This document shows positions 1 to 8,832 of a stretch of DNA of 64,000 nucleotides, piece after piece (the stretch's first letter is position 1; the number at the start of each line of letters is the position of its first letter). The stretch is from Spirochaeta sp. UBA5339. GTDB lineage: Bacteria; Spirochaetota; Spirochaetia; DSM-2461. The notes under the pieces were generated by a model that saw only the letters and a list, made by a program, of their open reading frames with translations, ran no database searches and had not been told where the DNA came from. Position numbers and translations under genes: made by a program. Where the stretch lies: the NCBI GenBank assembly GCA_002408085.1, contig DHQL01000007.1, forward strand, positions 80,023 through 144,022, in the 5' to 3' direction.

Positions 1-2
1 AG

Positions 3-134
3 ACTGCCGAAGCCGTTGTTGCTCTCTATGAAAAGCTTCTGATGGGTGAGAGCTTCCCCGAGCAGAATATCTTCAGAAATCTGATGATCATCGATGCGGA
101 AACCGCTCCCACTTTCCTGGCAGATTTTGAATAA
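3..134 (+). CDS. C-terminal fragment of a probable sugar ABC transporter substrate-binding protein (partial at left edge)
   Basis: The open frame enters from the left edge and ends in TAA, leaving 43 residues. The tail ends ...TAPTFLADFE. No domain motif survives in the fragment. The call rests on position: it is followed, after a hairpin with a T-run, by a sugar ABC ATPase and permease, which is the usual place for the periplasmic binding protein gene. The composition suits the C-terminal helix of a type I periplasmic binding protein, but other proteins are possible. The start lies outside the window. Confidence 0.5.
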   Translation, partial: TAEAVVALYEKLLMGESFPEQNIFRNLMIIDAETAPTFLADFE

Positions 135-148
135 GTTTACTTGATTTG

Positions 149-185
149 GCCGCTGCGGTTTTCCTTTAAAACTGCGGCGGTTTTT
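149..185 (+). terminator. Intrinsic terminator or attenuator between binding-protein and ATPase genes
   Basis: A 14-bp stem (149-162 with 168-181, three G-T pairs) has a 5-nt loop and runs into TTTTT at 181-185. It sits 14 bp after the stop of the partial binding-protein gene and 22 bp before the GTG of the ATPase gene. I infer partial termination, giving more binding protein than membrane components. Confidence 0.7.
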
Positions 186-207
186 CAAGTTCAATGGAGA
201 GAAAACC

Positions 208-1713
208 GTGAGTGAAGACTTTGTCTTACAGTTAAAAAATATAAGAAAAGAGTATCCCGGTGTAACAGCCTTGAAGAATGTTTCCCTTGAAATTAAAGAA
301 GGAGAGATCCTGGGACTGATCGGCGAAAATGGAGCCGGAAAGTCCACACTGATCAAGACCTGTTCGGGAGCCGTTATTCCCACCTCCGGTAAAATCATTG
401 TCGGCGGAAAAGAGCATACCCATATGAGCCCCCAGCTGGCCAGGGAGAACGGAATCGCCATTATCTACCAGGAATTCAACAATGTCAGAGAGCTCTCTGC
501 CGCAGAGAACCTCTTCCTGGGAAACCCCATCAGAAAGGGAATTGTCATTGACCGGAAGGCAATGGAACGGGAGGCTGAGAAAGCCTTTGCCCAGCTGAAT
601 ATCAACATTGACCCCAAGGCCCTGGTCGGCGACCTGACCGTGGGATATCAGCAGATGATAGAAATCGCCAAAGCCATACAGCAGGACGCCAAAGTCCTGA
701 TTATGGACGAGCCCTCCGCTCCTCTGACAAATGCGGAAGTGGACAGTCTCTATAAAGTATGCGAACTACTGAAATCCAAGGGTGTTTCAATTATATATAT
801 CTCACACAAGCTTGAAGAGATTTTCAGACTCTCCAGCAGAATCGTTGTTCTCCGGGACGGGGAGTATATTGATACCCTCCAGACAGCCGAGAGCAATGTT
901 GACGAACTGATCCGGTTGATGGTCGGCCGGGAGCTGAAGGACACCTTTCCTCCCAGACCTCCTGCAGAGGGTGAGCCGGAAGTCTTCTTTGAGGCACGGA
1001 ATGTCAGTGGAAATGGAAACAAAAAAGTGAACCTGAAGATCCACAAGGGTGAAGTCCTCGGGCTTGGCGGTCTTGTTGGTGCCGGAAGAACAGAGCTGGC
1101 CCAGATGATCTTCGGTGCCGTTCATAAAACAGAGGGTGAGTTCTTCCTTAAGGGGAAGGAGATCAATCCGAAGTCTCCCCGGGAGGCCATCGATCTGGGA
1201 ATTGCCCTGGTTCCTGAGGACCGGAAGAGGCATGGGGCCCTGCTTGGTGTATCTGTAAAGAACAATATCAATATGCCCATCTATAAGCTTATATCCAAAT
1301 TCTCTGTAATCAACTCCTCAAAGGAGAGTGTGACCACTGAGAAGTACAGACAGGAGCTTCTGATAAAGACCCCCACAATCCATCAGGAGGTTAAGAACCT
1401 GAGCGGTGGAAACCAGCAGAAGGTTATCCTCGGAAAGTGGCTGGCCGCCAACTCTGAACTGATCATTCTGGACGAGCCCACTAGAGGTATCGATGTGGGT
1501 GCCAAGTTTGAGATCTACAAACTGATCAACACACTTGTTGAAAATGGAAAAACCGTTCTGCTTATCTCCTCGGAGATGGAGGAGCTTATGGGAATGTCCG
1601 ACCGGATCATCGTGTTCTGCGAGGGACGGATTACGGGCGAGTTAAAAAAAGAAGAATTTGAACAACATCTGATCCTGAAAATGGCATCCGATGTTCAGGA
1701 GGATGAAGAGTGA
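208..1713 (+). CDS. Sugar ABC transporter ATP-binding protein (RbsA/MglA/XylG class)
   Basis: A 501-residue protein with two fused ABC ATPase domains, the architecture of monosaccharide importers of the ribose/galactose/xylose class (CUT2). The first domain has Walker A GENGAGKS near residue 39, a Q-loop (YQE) and Walker B LIMDEPSAPLT. The second has a degenerate Walker A (GLVGAGRTE), LSGGNQQK signature and LILDEPTRGIDVG. It would energise import through the permease encoded next. The GTG start at 208 has GGAGA 8 bp upstream. It overlaps the permease gene by 4 bp (GTGA), so the two are translationally coupled. The sugar cannot be read from the sequence. Confidence 0.95.
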   Translation: MSEDFVLQLKNIRKEYPGVTALKNVSLEIKEGEILGLIGENGAGKSTLIKTCSGAVIPTSGKIIVGGKEHTHMSPQLARENGIAIIYQEFNNVRELSAAENLFLGNPIRKGIVIDRKAMEREAEKAFAQLNINIDPKALVGDLTVGYQQMIEIAKAIQQDAKVLIMDEPSAPLTNAEVDSLYKVCELLKSKGVSIIYISHKLEEIFRLSSRIVVLRDGEYIDTLQTAESNVDELIRLMVGRELKDTFPPRPPAEGEPEVFFEARNVSGNGNKKVNLKIHKGEVLGLGGLVGAGRTELAQMIFGAVHKTEGEFFLKGKEINPKSPREAIDLGIALVPEDRKRHGALLGVSVKNNINMPIYKLISKFSVINSSKESVTTEKYRQELLIKTPTIHQEVKNLSGGNQQKVILGKWLAANSELIILDEPTRGIDVGAKFEIYKLINTLVENGKTVLLISSEMEELMGMSDRIIVFCEGRITGELKKEEFEQHLILKMASDVQEDEE

Positions 1714-2657
1714 AGGATATAGTAATTGCCAGACTGAAGAAGAGTGCAATCTGGGTAGTTCTGCTGCTGCTTGTGGTGGTATTTACGGCGGCAAACCCGA
1801 GATTTTTGTCCATGAACAATCTGTTTACCGTTGCGCGTCAGGTTTCCATGTACGGAATTGCCTCCATCGGTATGACCTTTGTTATTCTTATTGCGGGAAT
1901 CGACCTCTCTACGGGTTCGATTATTACCATTGTTAACGTAATGTGCGCCTACCTGATGGTAAATATGGGATTCGGTATGGTTGAAGCTGTGACCCTGTCC
2001 CTGTTTCTGGCTGTTCTGATCGGTACCCTTAACGGAATGCTTATTTCAACTATCGGTATTCCCGCGATCATCGCCACCTTTGCAACACAGACCATCTTTG
2101 CGGGTATTGCCTATCTTCTATGCGGCGGTACTCCCATCTACGGCTTTGATCCCCGTTTCAAGGTTATCGGGCAGGGATATGTCGGGCCTGTACCGGTTCC
2201 TGTTATTATTATGATCCTCTGTTTTGCCCTGGGTTCCTTTATTCTGAACAAGACCTACTTCGGCCGCTACTTTTACGCGGTGGGTGGAAATGAGGAGGCC
2301 GCAGAGCTTTCTGGTATCCGTGTCGGCAGAATCAAGTATCTGATCTACGCCCTTTCCGGTCTCTTTGCGGGGCTTGCTGGAATCGTAATGCTCTCCAGAA
2401 CAAACTCCGCCCAGCCCACTGCCGGTCTGGGATATGAGTTTGATGTTATCACCTGTGTTGTTCTGGGAGGAGTTTCCATTGTCGGCGGATTCGGTAAGAT
2501 CTCCGGTGTTATTGCTGGTGTACTGATTATCGGTGTTCTGACAAACGGAATGGTTCTCCTCAATGTCAGCAACTATACACAGATGGTAGTAAAGGGAATC
2601 GTTCTTATCCTTGCAGTCGGTTTTGATACCCTTCAGAAGAAGAGATCAATCGGCTGA
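1710..2657 (+). CDS. Sugar ABC transporter permease (RbsC class)
   Basis: A 315-residue, very hydrophobic protein with 8-10 predicted membrane spans, the usual length for CUT2 permeases. It carries the family features GIDLSTGSI after the second or third span, YAVGGNEEAAELSGI in the central cytoplasmic loop and CVVLGGVSIVGGFG near the C-terminus. The GTG start overlaps the ATPase stop (GTGA). Only one permease follows, so it probably works as a homodimer. A strong terminator 54 bp after the stop closes the operon. The sugar is unknown; the divergent FGGY kinase suggests a pentose, polyol or ketose. Confidence 0.94.
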   Translation: MKDIVIARLKKSAIWVVLLLLVVVFTAANPRFLSMNNLFTVARQVSMYGIASIGMTFVILIAGIDLSTGSIITIVNVMCAYLMVNMGFGMVEAVTLSLFLAVLIGTLNGMLISTIGIPAIIATFATQTIFAGIAYLLCGGTPIYGFDPRFKVIGQGYVGPVPVPVIIMILCFALGSFILNKTYFGRYFYAVGGNEEAAELSGIRVGRIKYLIYALSGLFAGLAGIVMLSRTNSAQPTAGLGYEFDVITCVVLGGVSIVGGFGKISGVIAGVLIIGVLTNGMVLLNVSNYTQMVVKGIVLILAVGFDTLQKKRSIG

Positions 2658-2711
2658 TAAAAGTAAAAACCAAAGCCTCCGTTTAATAAATAATATTAAA
2701 AAAGTTTTTAG

Positions 2712-2743
2712 ACCTGCTGTGTATTCCACGGCAGGTTTTTTTT
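2712..2743 (+). terminator. Intrinsic terminator of the first sugar ABC operon
   Basis: A perfect 10-bp stem (one G-T pair), 2712-2721 with 2727-2736, has a TATTC loop and eight T residues at 2736-2743. It is 54 bp after the permease stop. Confidence 0.88.
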
Positions 2744-2860
2744 GGGTTCTGAGAGAGATTCTGATGACTGATATCAGTTTTCTGAAAATGTGTCGGGGGG
2801 AGCTTTGCTGGAAACAGGTGCTCTGCCGGAATCAGGAGTTTTGCAGGGAAAAGGGGAAAT

Positions 2861-2887
2861 AAAAAACCGGGACCATCTGGCCCCGGT
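2861..2887 (-). terminator. Intrinsic terminator of the FGGY kinase gene
   Basis: Read leftward, the stem ACCGGG/CCCGGT (2866-2871, 2882-2887) with extra inner pairs is followed by a run of U from 2866 down to 2861. It lies 30 bp past the kinase stop codon. Confidence 0.8.
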
Positions 2888-2916
2888 GAGAAAAGAGTAT
2901 TAAATATTCATTCCGA

Positions 2917-4524
2917 TCAAATCAGGTTTTCAATGGCCGAACGCTCAATGGCCAGCCCCTTGTGATAGCGTTTGAAGAAGGTATTGAACCCTTCCACATC
3001 CGCCTTGTCAGGCTGCACCGCGTCTCCGATACTGCCCTTAAAGACCTCTGCAATAAAGGCGGGAAAGTCCTGTGCGCTGTCATCTCTGACCATATAGGAG
3101 GAAAGAAGGGCGATTCCCCAGGCGCCGCCCTCTCCGGCAGTTTCCAGGATTGATATGGGTGTTCCCGTAGCCGCAGCCATTATCTTCTGACCAACTTCGG
3201 CGGCCTTGAAGAATCCGCCGTGACCCCTGATTTCATCAACAGCAACTCCTTCCTCCACGGTCAGAACATCAAGCCCGGTTCTCATGGCGCACAGAGCCGT
3301 AAAGAGATGGGATCTCATAAAGTTCGGGAGGTTGAAGCGGCTCTCGGGAGAGCGGACAAAGAGAGGGCGTCCCTCGCTGAAACCAGTCATATGCTCTCCG
3401 GAAACATAACCGATGCTGAGTATACCGCCGCAGTCGGGATCAGCCTTAAGGGACTGTTCAAGAAGGGTGTCATAGAGCCGGGGAGTGGAGACATCGAAGC
3501 CGAGGGCTTTTACAGCCTCTCCCAGCAATCCCATCCAGGCATCATAGTCGGAGCTGCAGTTGTTTGAGTGGGCCATACCCACAAGGTTTCCGTCGGGGGT
3601 GGTGACAAGGTCAATTTCAGGGTGGACCTTGTCAAGTTCCTTTTCCAGTACCACCATGGCGAAAACCGAAGTCCCTGCGGATACATTTCCAGTTCTTACG
3701 GCAACGCTGTTTGTGGCTACCATGCCGGTTCCTGCATCCCCCTCGGGAGGGCAGACCGATACTCCGGGAACCAGTTTTCCCCTGGGATCCAGAAGGGCTG
3801 CTCCTTCGGCACTTAAGAATCCTGCAGTCTTACCGGCAACAAGAACTTCCGGGAGGATTTCCTTTGTCTTCCAGGAAAAACCCTTTCCTTTATGGAGCTC
3901 ATCGAACTGTCCGCACATGGTCAGATTGAAGTCCTTTGTCTTCAGATCGATGGGAAACATCCCCGATGCCTCACCAATTCCCATTGTCTTTGCGCCGGTA
4001 AGTTTCCAGTGGACATAACCGGCCAGGGTGGTGATAAAGCTGATATCCTTAACATGATCCTCGCCGTTCAGGACGGCCTGGTGGAGATGGGCAATGCTCC
4101 AACGCTGGGGAATGGGGTAGTTGAACAGTTCTGTAAGTTCCTTTGATGCCTGTCCGGTAAAATTATTTCTCCATGTTCGGAAGGGTACAAGAAGATTGTC
4201 GTCTTTGTCGAAGGCCAGATAGCCGTGCATCATACCGCTGAAACCCAGGGCCTTTAGTTTTGTCAGGGAGACTCCCCACTTCTTTTGAACATCCTCTGCC
4301 AGAGCGGCATAACTGCCCTGAACACCTGTCCAAACCTCATCCAGAGCATAGGTCCAGATGCCGTCGATCTGAGAATTTTCCCAGCCGTAGCTCCCCGAGG
4401 CAAGGGGCATCTTGTCATCACCAATAAGCACGGCTTTTATCCTGGTTGATCCGAGCTCAATACCTACACAGGCTTCTCCATTTGCGATGCTCTCTGAAAT
4501 TGATTTTTTCTCTTCTGAATTCAT
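2917..4524 (-). CDS. FGGY-family carbohydrate kinase (xylulokinase-like)
   Basis: A 535-residue protein. The N-terminal FGGY ATPase fold begins with GIELGSTRIKAVL near residue 22 (phosphate 1 loop). GFSGMMHG follows near 95 and matches the substrate loop of xylulokinases and their relatives. The C-terminal half has IRGHGGFFK and AGEGGAWGIA, the adenosine-binding glycine motifs. Members phosphorylate ketoses, polyols or related sugars with ATP in the cytoplasm. The length and the M-M-H-G loop favour a xylulokinase-like subgroup over glycerol or gluconate kinases. It is transcribed away from the HAD phosphatase gene. Exact substrate not determined. Confidence 0.85.
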   Translation of the reverse strand: MNSEEKKSISESIANGEACVGIELGSTRIKAVLIGDDKMPLASGSYGWENSQIDGIWTYALDEVWTGVQGSYAALAEDVQKKWGVSLTKLKALGFSGMMHGYLAFDKDDNLLVPFRTWRNNFTGQASKELTELFNYPIPQRWSIAHLHQAVLNGEDHVKDISFITTLAGYVHWKLTGAKTMGIGEASGMFPIDLKTKDFNLTMCGQFDELHKGKGFSWKTKEILPEVLVAGKTAGFLSAEGAALLDPRGKLVPGVSVCPPEGDAGTGMVATNSVAVRTGNVSAGTSVFAMVVLEKELDKVHPEIDLVTTPDGNLVGMAHSNNCSSDYDAWMGLLGEAVKALGFDVSTPRLYDTLLEQSLKADPDCGGILSIGYVSGEHMTGFSEGRPLFVRSPESRFNLPNFMRSHLFTALCAMRTGLDVLTVEEGVAVDEIRGHGGFFKAAEVGQKIMAAATGTPISILETAGEGGAWGIALLSSYMVRDDSAQDFPAFIAEVFKGSIGDAVQPDKADVEGFNTFFKRYHKGLAIERSAIENLI

Positions 4525-4750
4525 ATCCCTTTATCCATTCTTTATTTTTTCAGCCAGTCACATCCATAAATTCAATCAGATGAACTGCGTTTCAGTATCA
4601 AGGTTCTTTAATTTATTTACCGAATATGAATTAGCTGAATTTTGATGTTATGAATAATATACCATAAATGAATAGATAAATATATCTTGTTTGCGCTCAA
4701 AAGACCTGTCTCATCAAAAAAACGGGAAAAAATTATTTTCAAAAAATCGC

Positions 4751-4782
4751 AGAGGTAATCGATTGCTTAATTCCTTTATAAT
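4751..4782 (+). promoter_or_regulatory. Candidate promoter and LacI-type operator upstream of the HAD phosphatase
   Basis: A consensus TATAAT lies at 4777-4782, 33 bp before the ATG. Over the -35 position there is GTAATCGATTGC (4755-4766), an imperfect palindrome centred on CG that resembles LacI/GalR-family operators. No good -35 hexamer is present at 17 bp, so an activator may be needed or the -10 may be fortuitous. The rest of the 291-bp divergent gap (4525-4815) is AT-rich and I see no gene in it. Confidence 0.45.
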
Positions 4783-4815
4783 GTGTACTTTTTATGAAAA
4801 ATATTAAAGGATAAA

Positions 4816-5496
4816 ATGTTGATAGAGACCGTAATTTTCGATATGGATGGAGTGCTTCTGGACAGTGAACACATTCACAAGTCCATAAATCAGAAGTTCT
4901 TCAGTGAGATCGGAACCCCTGTCACAGACAGTGAATATGAAGATAATTTTGTTGGCCTCCCTTTAAGGGATATGTTCGTCTTTCTTGGAAGGGAGAACAA
5001 GCTGCCTGATACCGTGGATGGACTTACAAAAAAGTGTGGAAACAGGATTCTGAAGGGCTTCGAAGAGGCGGAGCTTACAGCAGCCGCCGGTGTTGAAGAG
5101 CTGCTGAAGGAGCTGAAAGGCCGGGGAATGAATCTTGCGGTAGGGTCATCGTCATCTCCCGCTCTGATTGCCCTGATTATTGAGAAGATCGGTCTTTCCA
5201 GGTACTTTGACTACCTTGTCAGCGGGTATGATGTGGAGCGCGGTAAACCCCATCCCGACCTTTTTCTGCATATTGCAGAACTCTTCGGAACGGATCCGAA
5301 GAGCTGCCTGGTAATTGAGGATTCCACCCAGGGTGTTGAGGCATCCAGCCGGGCCGGAATGAATACGGTGGGTGTCCGGAACATCTCTTCGGGAGATCAG
5401 AACCTGGATAAGGCAGACAGGATTATCGATGATTTTTCAAATAAAGGGAGAGAATCAGTACTGCAGTTCCTTACCCTTGAAAAGGTTGGTCTCTGA
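4816..5496 (+). CDS. HAD-superfamily sugar phosphatase / beta-phosphoglucomutase-like protein
   Basis: A 226-residue cytoplasmic protein with all four HAD motifs: FDMDGVLLDSE (residues 8-18; nucleophile and acid Asp), GSSSSP (motif II Ser), RGKPHPD (motif III Lys) and VIEDSTQGV (motif IV acidic pair). The helical cap inserted after motif I makes it a subclass C1 member, close to beta-phosphoglucomutase, 2-deoxyglucose-6-phosphate phosphatase and sugar-phosphate phosphatases. AAAGGA sits 7 bp before the ATG. It may act on sugar phosphates made by the neighbouring kinase, but that is inference from position. Confidence 0.88.
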   Translation: MLIETVIFDMDGVLLDSEHIHKSINQKFFSEIGTPVTDSEYEDNFVGLPLRDMFVFLGRENKLPDTVDGLTKKCGNRILKGFEEAELTAAAGVEELLKELKGRGMNLAVGSSSSPALIALIIEKIGLSRYFDYLVSGYDVERGKPHPDLFLHIAELFGTDPKSCLVIEDSTQGVEASSRAGMNTVGVRNISSGDQNLDKADRIIDDFSNKGRESVLQFLTLEKVGL

Positions 5497-5650
5497 AAGA
5501 GGCTTTTCCTCAGGTGTTTGGACAGGAGCATGAATGCATCGAACCGGCCTGATATCAGATTTTTTTACACAGTTTACAATCTCTTGATCTTCTCTTTACC
5601 TGCAAATCGGGCAATAGGACTACTCTTATATTAAAATTTCAAAGATGATT

Positions 5651-5677
5651 CCGGCAACAGGAACAATCTGCTGCCGG
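5651..5677 (+). other. Hairpin in the leader of the large lipoprotein gene
   Basis: CCGGCA (5651-5656) pairs with TGCCGG (5672-5677), and CAG/CTG pairs inside. It lies 22 bp before the ATG at 5700 and has no T-run, so it is more likely a leader structure than a terminator. The rest of 5497-5650 shows no gene. Confidence 0.4.
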
Positions 5678-5699
5678 ATAATGATTTCTGGAGATAGAT

Positions 5700-8693
5700 A
5701 TGAGAAAATTATTGATATTAATAAGTCTTGCCCTACTTTTCCTGGGCAGCTGCAGCACGGGAACTGAGAATCAGGAGGCTTTGGCTGCGGCTGATGCCGG
5801 AGCAGCTGAGGGACCCGGTACAGGGATGCCTGATGGAATGCCCCCCGGGGAAGCTCCCGGCGGTGCACCTCCGGGGATGTCCAGTACATCCAAAGAGTCT
5901 GCTTCGGAGGGATACTGGTCTTTTGATATTGTTACAGTGGAGGAGCAGGATTCCAGTGATTCCTATGCAGTAATTACCTACTATGCCGGGAAAACAGATG
6001 AAATTGTAATTGTACCTTCTATTCTGGGGGGCGCCGAGGTCAGGGAAATCGCTCCCCAGGCCTTCGGTCATCACAGCGAGATCAGGGCTGTCTATCTGCC
6101 GGATACAGTATCTAAGGTGGAGGACTGGGGTTTCTACGACCTCAATGAGGCTTTGATTATCTCCTTTGCCAACCCCGAAGTTGAAATCGGTGACGGAGCC
6201 TTTCAAAGCAGCGGCAATGCCGCTCTCTACCTCCCTGAATCAAGCAGCATAACCGAGGCGGGAGGAAAGGTTAAAACTTCCGTGGGCAGCACTTCTCTGA
6301 CTGTACAAATTGAAAATCCCCTGAAGGCTGCCATAGCCGGAGGAAGTTATCTGAATGTGGAGGGCTCCTACAGCATCTCTGCTGCTGATGTTATTTCCCT
6401 GGCGGCGCCTGCGGACAGTGAGGAGGGCTCCGTTGATACCCTGGACGGCCGGGTTGTTTTCAGCGGTCCCGACTATGAAGTTGAAGTTGAAACGGTTTCC
6501 ATATATGAAGGCTTTACCGGTCTATTCGGCGCCGGGAATCTCAAGTATACCTTCCGGAGCCTCAGCCCTTCCGAAGCGGCGGCTCTGAACGGTGAAATTG
6601 CAGCGGACAGTTCCTATGCCGCTGTAACTTCTCTTTTTGAATTTGCAGAGGGATACTATCTGAACGGAAATCCCGTTACTCTGGATAGGAGTGCCGCAGC
6701 ATGGAATGCGGAAACCGGAGAAGCCATTGAAAAGAACGCCGGCGGTTATTACCCCTCAACGGGTCAGGGACAGTTCAAGTATGTCGCTTATATTGACAGT
6801 GATGATGACGGAGATATCGATGAACTCTACTACTCTCCTTTCTCTCTGAGCTACAGCTACAACACCCTGAACATTCTCAGTGACAATGTGAATCTGAACG
6901 GCCTCTCTGCCAGGGACCTTCTCAATCCGGTCTACCTCTCCTTTGCCAACTCAGTGGTAAAGGCCGACGGTGAGTCAATTATGCTGGACTATCTTGAGGC
7001 TGATACCGGAATAGACGGTGACAGCATCGGTGCCGGGATCGATCAGGAGAGAAGCCTGATCTGGGCCACTAACTACGGAAGTGTTGAAGTGGGTGCCATG
7101 CACGGTTCATCAGACTCATTCGGAAACTGGGCCAAGATGTCCTATGAGACAGGACTGGACTCATACAATGTGGAGATTATGATGGAGTGGGGGATGAACG
7201 CCCTCCTCTATGCCACAAACGGCGGAAAAATTTCTGTGGGTGACCCTGACGGCGAGATCAGCACCTTTACAGCATCAGGAGACGGAGCCAACGGTATCAT
7301 TGCCGGAGGAGCCGGATCTCTGGGGGGTACTCCCGAAGCGCCCAATGCCACCGCCGAGGTCTATCTCTACAATGCAACCCTTGATCTGACCGGCTGGAAC
7401 AACCATGTGGCCGATGTAGTCTATGGCGGCTATGCCTATCTGGAGGATATCAGCTCCACTACCGGTCTGGAGGGCAGCTACTCCGTGGGACAGGCATCGG
7501 CCCTTGCCAATGACTTCGGTAACGGTGTGGTGGATGCGGTGAACTTTCATACTACCGTCTATGGAAACCGCTCCGCCGGAGCCTATGTTATCGGAGGCGG
7601 AGTCATTACGGCTGTGGACTCATCCTTCCGTTCCCTGATGGACGCCGGTCTCGTTTCCGCATCGGGAGGGACCTTTGATATTGAGAACAGCACCGCCGTT
7701 GGACAGATCGCCTTCCGCAACAGAGGAGGTGCCGCGGCAGATACACTTATCTCCGTAAGGGATTCCATCTTCAGGGTGGAGCGGGATCTGAGCGCCTATG
7801 TGACCGGGGAAAAGGCTCTTCTGGCCGTTGAAGCCTGGGAGAGAGCATCGGGCGGACGTACTCTGCTTCACGCCTATATGAGTGATCCTGAAATGACAAT
7901 CGGCACTCTCTGTGATCTCTATGGTTTAGGTGCTTTTGAAAGGGATGGGCTGATTACAGAACTCTCAGAAATTGCCGGAGAAGAGTACAGCGGGGAGACT
8001 GCACTCAGGCTCAGTGTTTTGGACAATACCTTCTACAACTACTCCGCCGGTGCCTATATGGGAAGTACAGATTTCAGCGAGGTGCCCTATCTGACTGTGG
8101 GAAGCAGCTTTGGCGGTCTTGTCTCGTCGGTATTTGAATTCGAATCCGCCGGTGAGACCCTTGATATCTCAAATACACTTATGGAGAACACAAACGGACC
8201 GGACTACAACTACCTGATAGCCTCCGAGGCGGGTTCCGAAGTCTCCTTTAACTTTGACGGCTGTGATGTTTCCGGGCTTATCTGGAATGAGGGGGATGTT
8301 AACCGGGCCGTCGAGGGCCGGCCGGGAGACCGCTCCTCATCACTCTCGGTCAGCTTTTTTGGCAGCAGTTTCAGCGGCTCCTTTGCCGATGGTTCCAGGG
8401 GACTCTGGAGTGTGGAGGGCCTTGAGTACACCAATGGAGAGGGAGAAATCTCCAGCCTGAACGGCAACTATTACGGCGCCGAGGCAAACGGCGGCAGCTC
8501 CGCATCCTTTGATGCCGATTCAGAGTGGCTGGTAACAGCCGACTCCTATCTGGGAAGTCTTACCCTTGAGAAAGGTGCCGAGCTCAGTGCCCCGGAGGGG
8601 TATAAACTTCAGATGCTGGTGGACGGCAGAAAGACCAGAATCCGGGCCGGTGAATACACGGGTGATATCGAGATTCTTCTAGTAGAGAAGTAA
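5700..8693 (+). CDS. Large exported lipoprotein with BspA-like repeat segment and predicted beta-helix
   Basis: A 997-residue protein of unknown function. A lipoprotein signal (residues 1-17, LLFLGSC lipobox, Cys18) is followed by a flexible segment rich in Gly, Pro and Met (about 38-60). Residues ~70-190 resemble BspA/TpLRR leucine-rich repeats (PSILGGAEVREIAPQAFG, VYLPDTVSKVEDWGF, VEIGDGAFQ). A calcium-loop-like DSDDDGDIDEL lies near residue 365. From ~400 on, short Gly/Ser/Asn-rich strands with recurring 'A-Y-x-G-G' and 'SSF' turns suggest a right-handed parallel beta-helix, as in adhesins or polysaccharide-binding proteins. The ATG follows GGAGATAGAT. It appears monocistronic, with a terminator after the stop. 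Probably anchored in the outer or inner membrane; the ligand is unknown. Confidence 0.75.
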   Translation: MRKLLILISLALLFLGSCSTGTENQEALAAADAGAAEGPGTGMPDGMPPGEAPGGAPPGMSSTSKESASEGYWSFDIVTVEEQDSSDSYAVITYYAGKTDEIVIVPSILGGAEVREIAPQAFGHHSEIRAVYLPDTVSKVEDWGFYDLNEALIISFANPEVEIGDGAFQSSGNAALYLPESSSITEAGGKVKTSVGSTSLTVQIENPLKAAIAGGSYLNVEGSYSISAADVISLAAPADSEEGSVDTLDGRVVFSGPDYEVEVETVSIYEGFTGLFGAGNLKYTFRSLSPSEAAALNGEIAADSSYAAVTSLFEFAEGYYLNGNPVTLDRSAAAWNAETGEAIEKNAGGYYPSTGQGQFKYVAYIDSDDDGDIDELYYSPFSLSYSYNTLNILSDNVNLNGLSARDLLNPVYLSFANSVVKADGESIMLDYLEADTGIDGDSIGAGIDQERSLIWATNYGSVEVGAMHGSSDSFGNWAKMSYETGLDSYNVEIMMEWGMNALLYATNGGKISVGDPDGEISTFTASGDGANGIIAGGAGSLGGTPEAPNATAEVYLYNATLDLTGWNNHVADVVYGGYAYLEDISSTTGLEGSYSVGQASALANDFGNGVVDAVNFHTTVYGNRSAGAYVIGGGVITAVDSSFRSLMDAGLVSASGGTFDIENSTAVGQIAFRNRGGAAADTLISVRDSIFRVERDLSAYVTGEKALLAVEAWERASGGRTLLHAYMSDPEMTIGTLCDLYGLGAFERDGLITELSEIAGEEYSGETALRLSVLDNTFYNYSAGAYMGSTDFSEVPYLTVGSSFGGLVSSVFEFESAGETLDISNTLMENTNGPDYNYLIASEAGSEVSFNFDGCDVSGLIWNEGDVNRAVEGRPGDRSSSLSVSFFGSSFSGSFADGSRGLWSVEGLEYTNGEGEISSLNGNYYGAEANGGSSASFDADSEWLVTADSYLGSLTLEKGAELSAPEGYKLQMLVDGRKTRIRAGEYTGDIEILLVEK

Positions 8694-8743
8694 TCCGGCC
8701 GTTGTCCCGGGAAACTGTCCCGGGAAATCGACTCGGTAACATG

Positions 8744-8780
8744 AAAAAAGGGCTCTCGGTTGGGGAGCCCTTTCCTTTTT
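8744..8780 (+). terminator. Intrinsic terminator after the large lipoprotein gene
   Basis: A perfect 9-bp stem, AAAGGGCTC (8747-8755) with GAGCCCTTT (8765-8773), has a 9-nt loop. It is followed by CC and a T-run and preceded by an A-run. Confidence 0.8.
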
Positions 8781-8832
8781 TGCATGACCGATCCCGGGAA
8801 CTGCCGTTATACTGCTGACATAGGAGTTTTTT

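Noticed and set aside
2611..2862. 83-codon rightward frame after the first permease gene
   Set aside because: It overlaps the permease end in another frame, runs through the terminator hairpin and has no ribosome site or recognisable domain.
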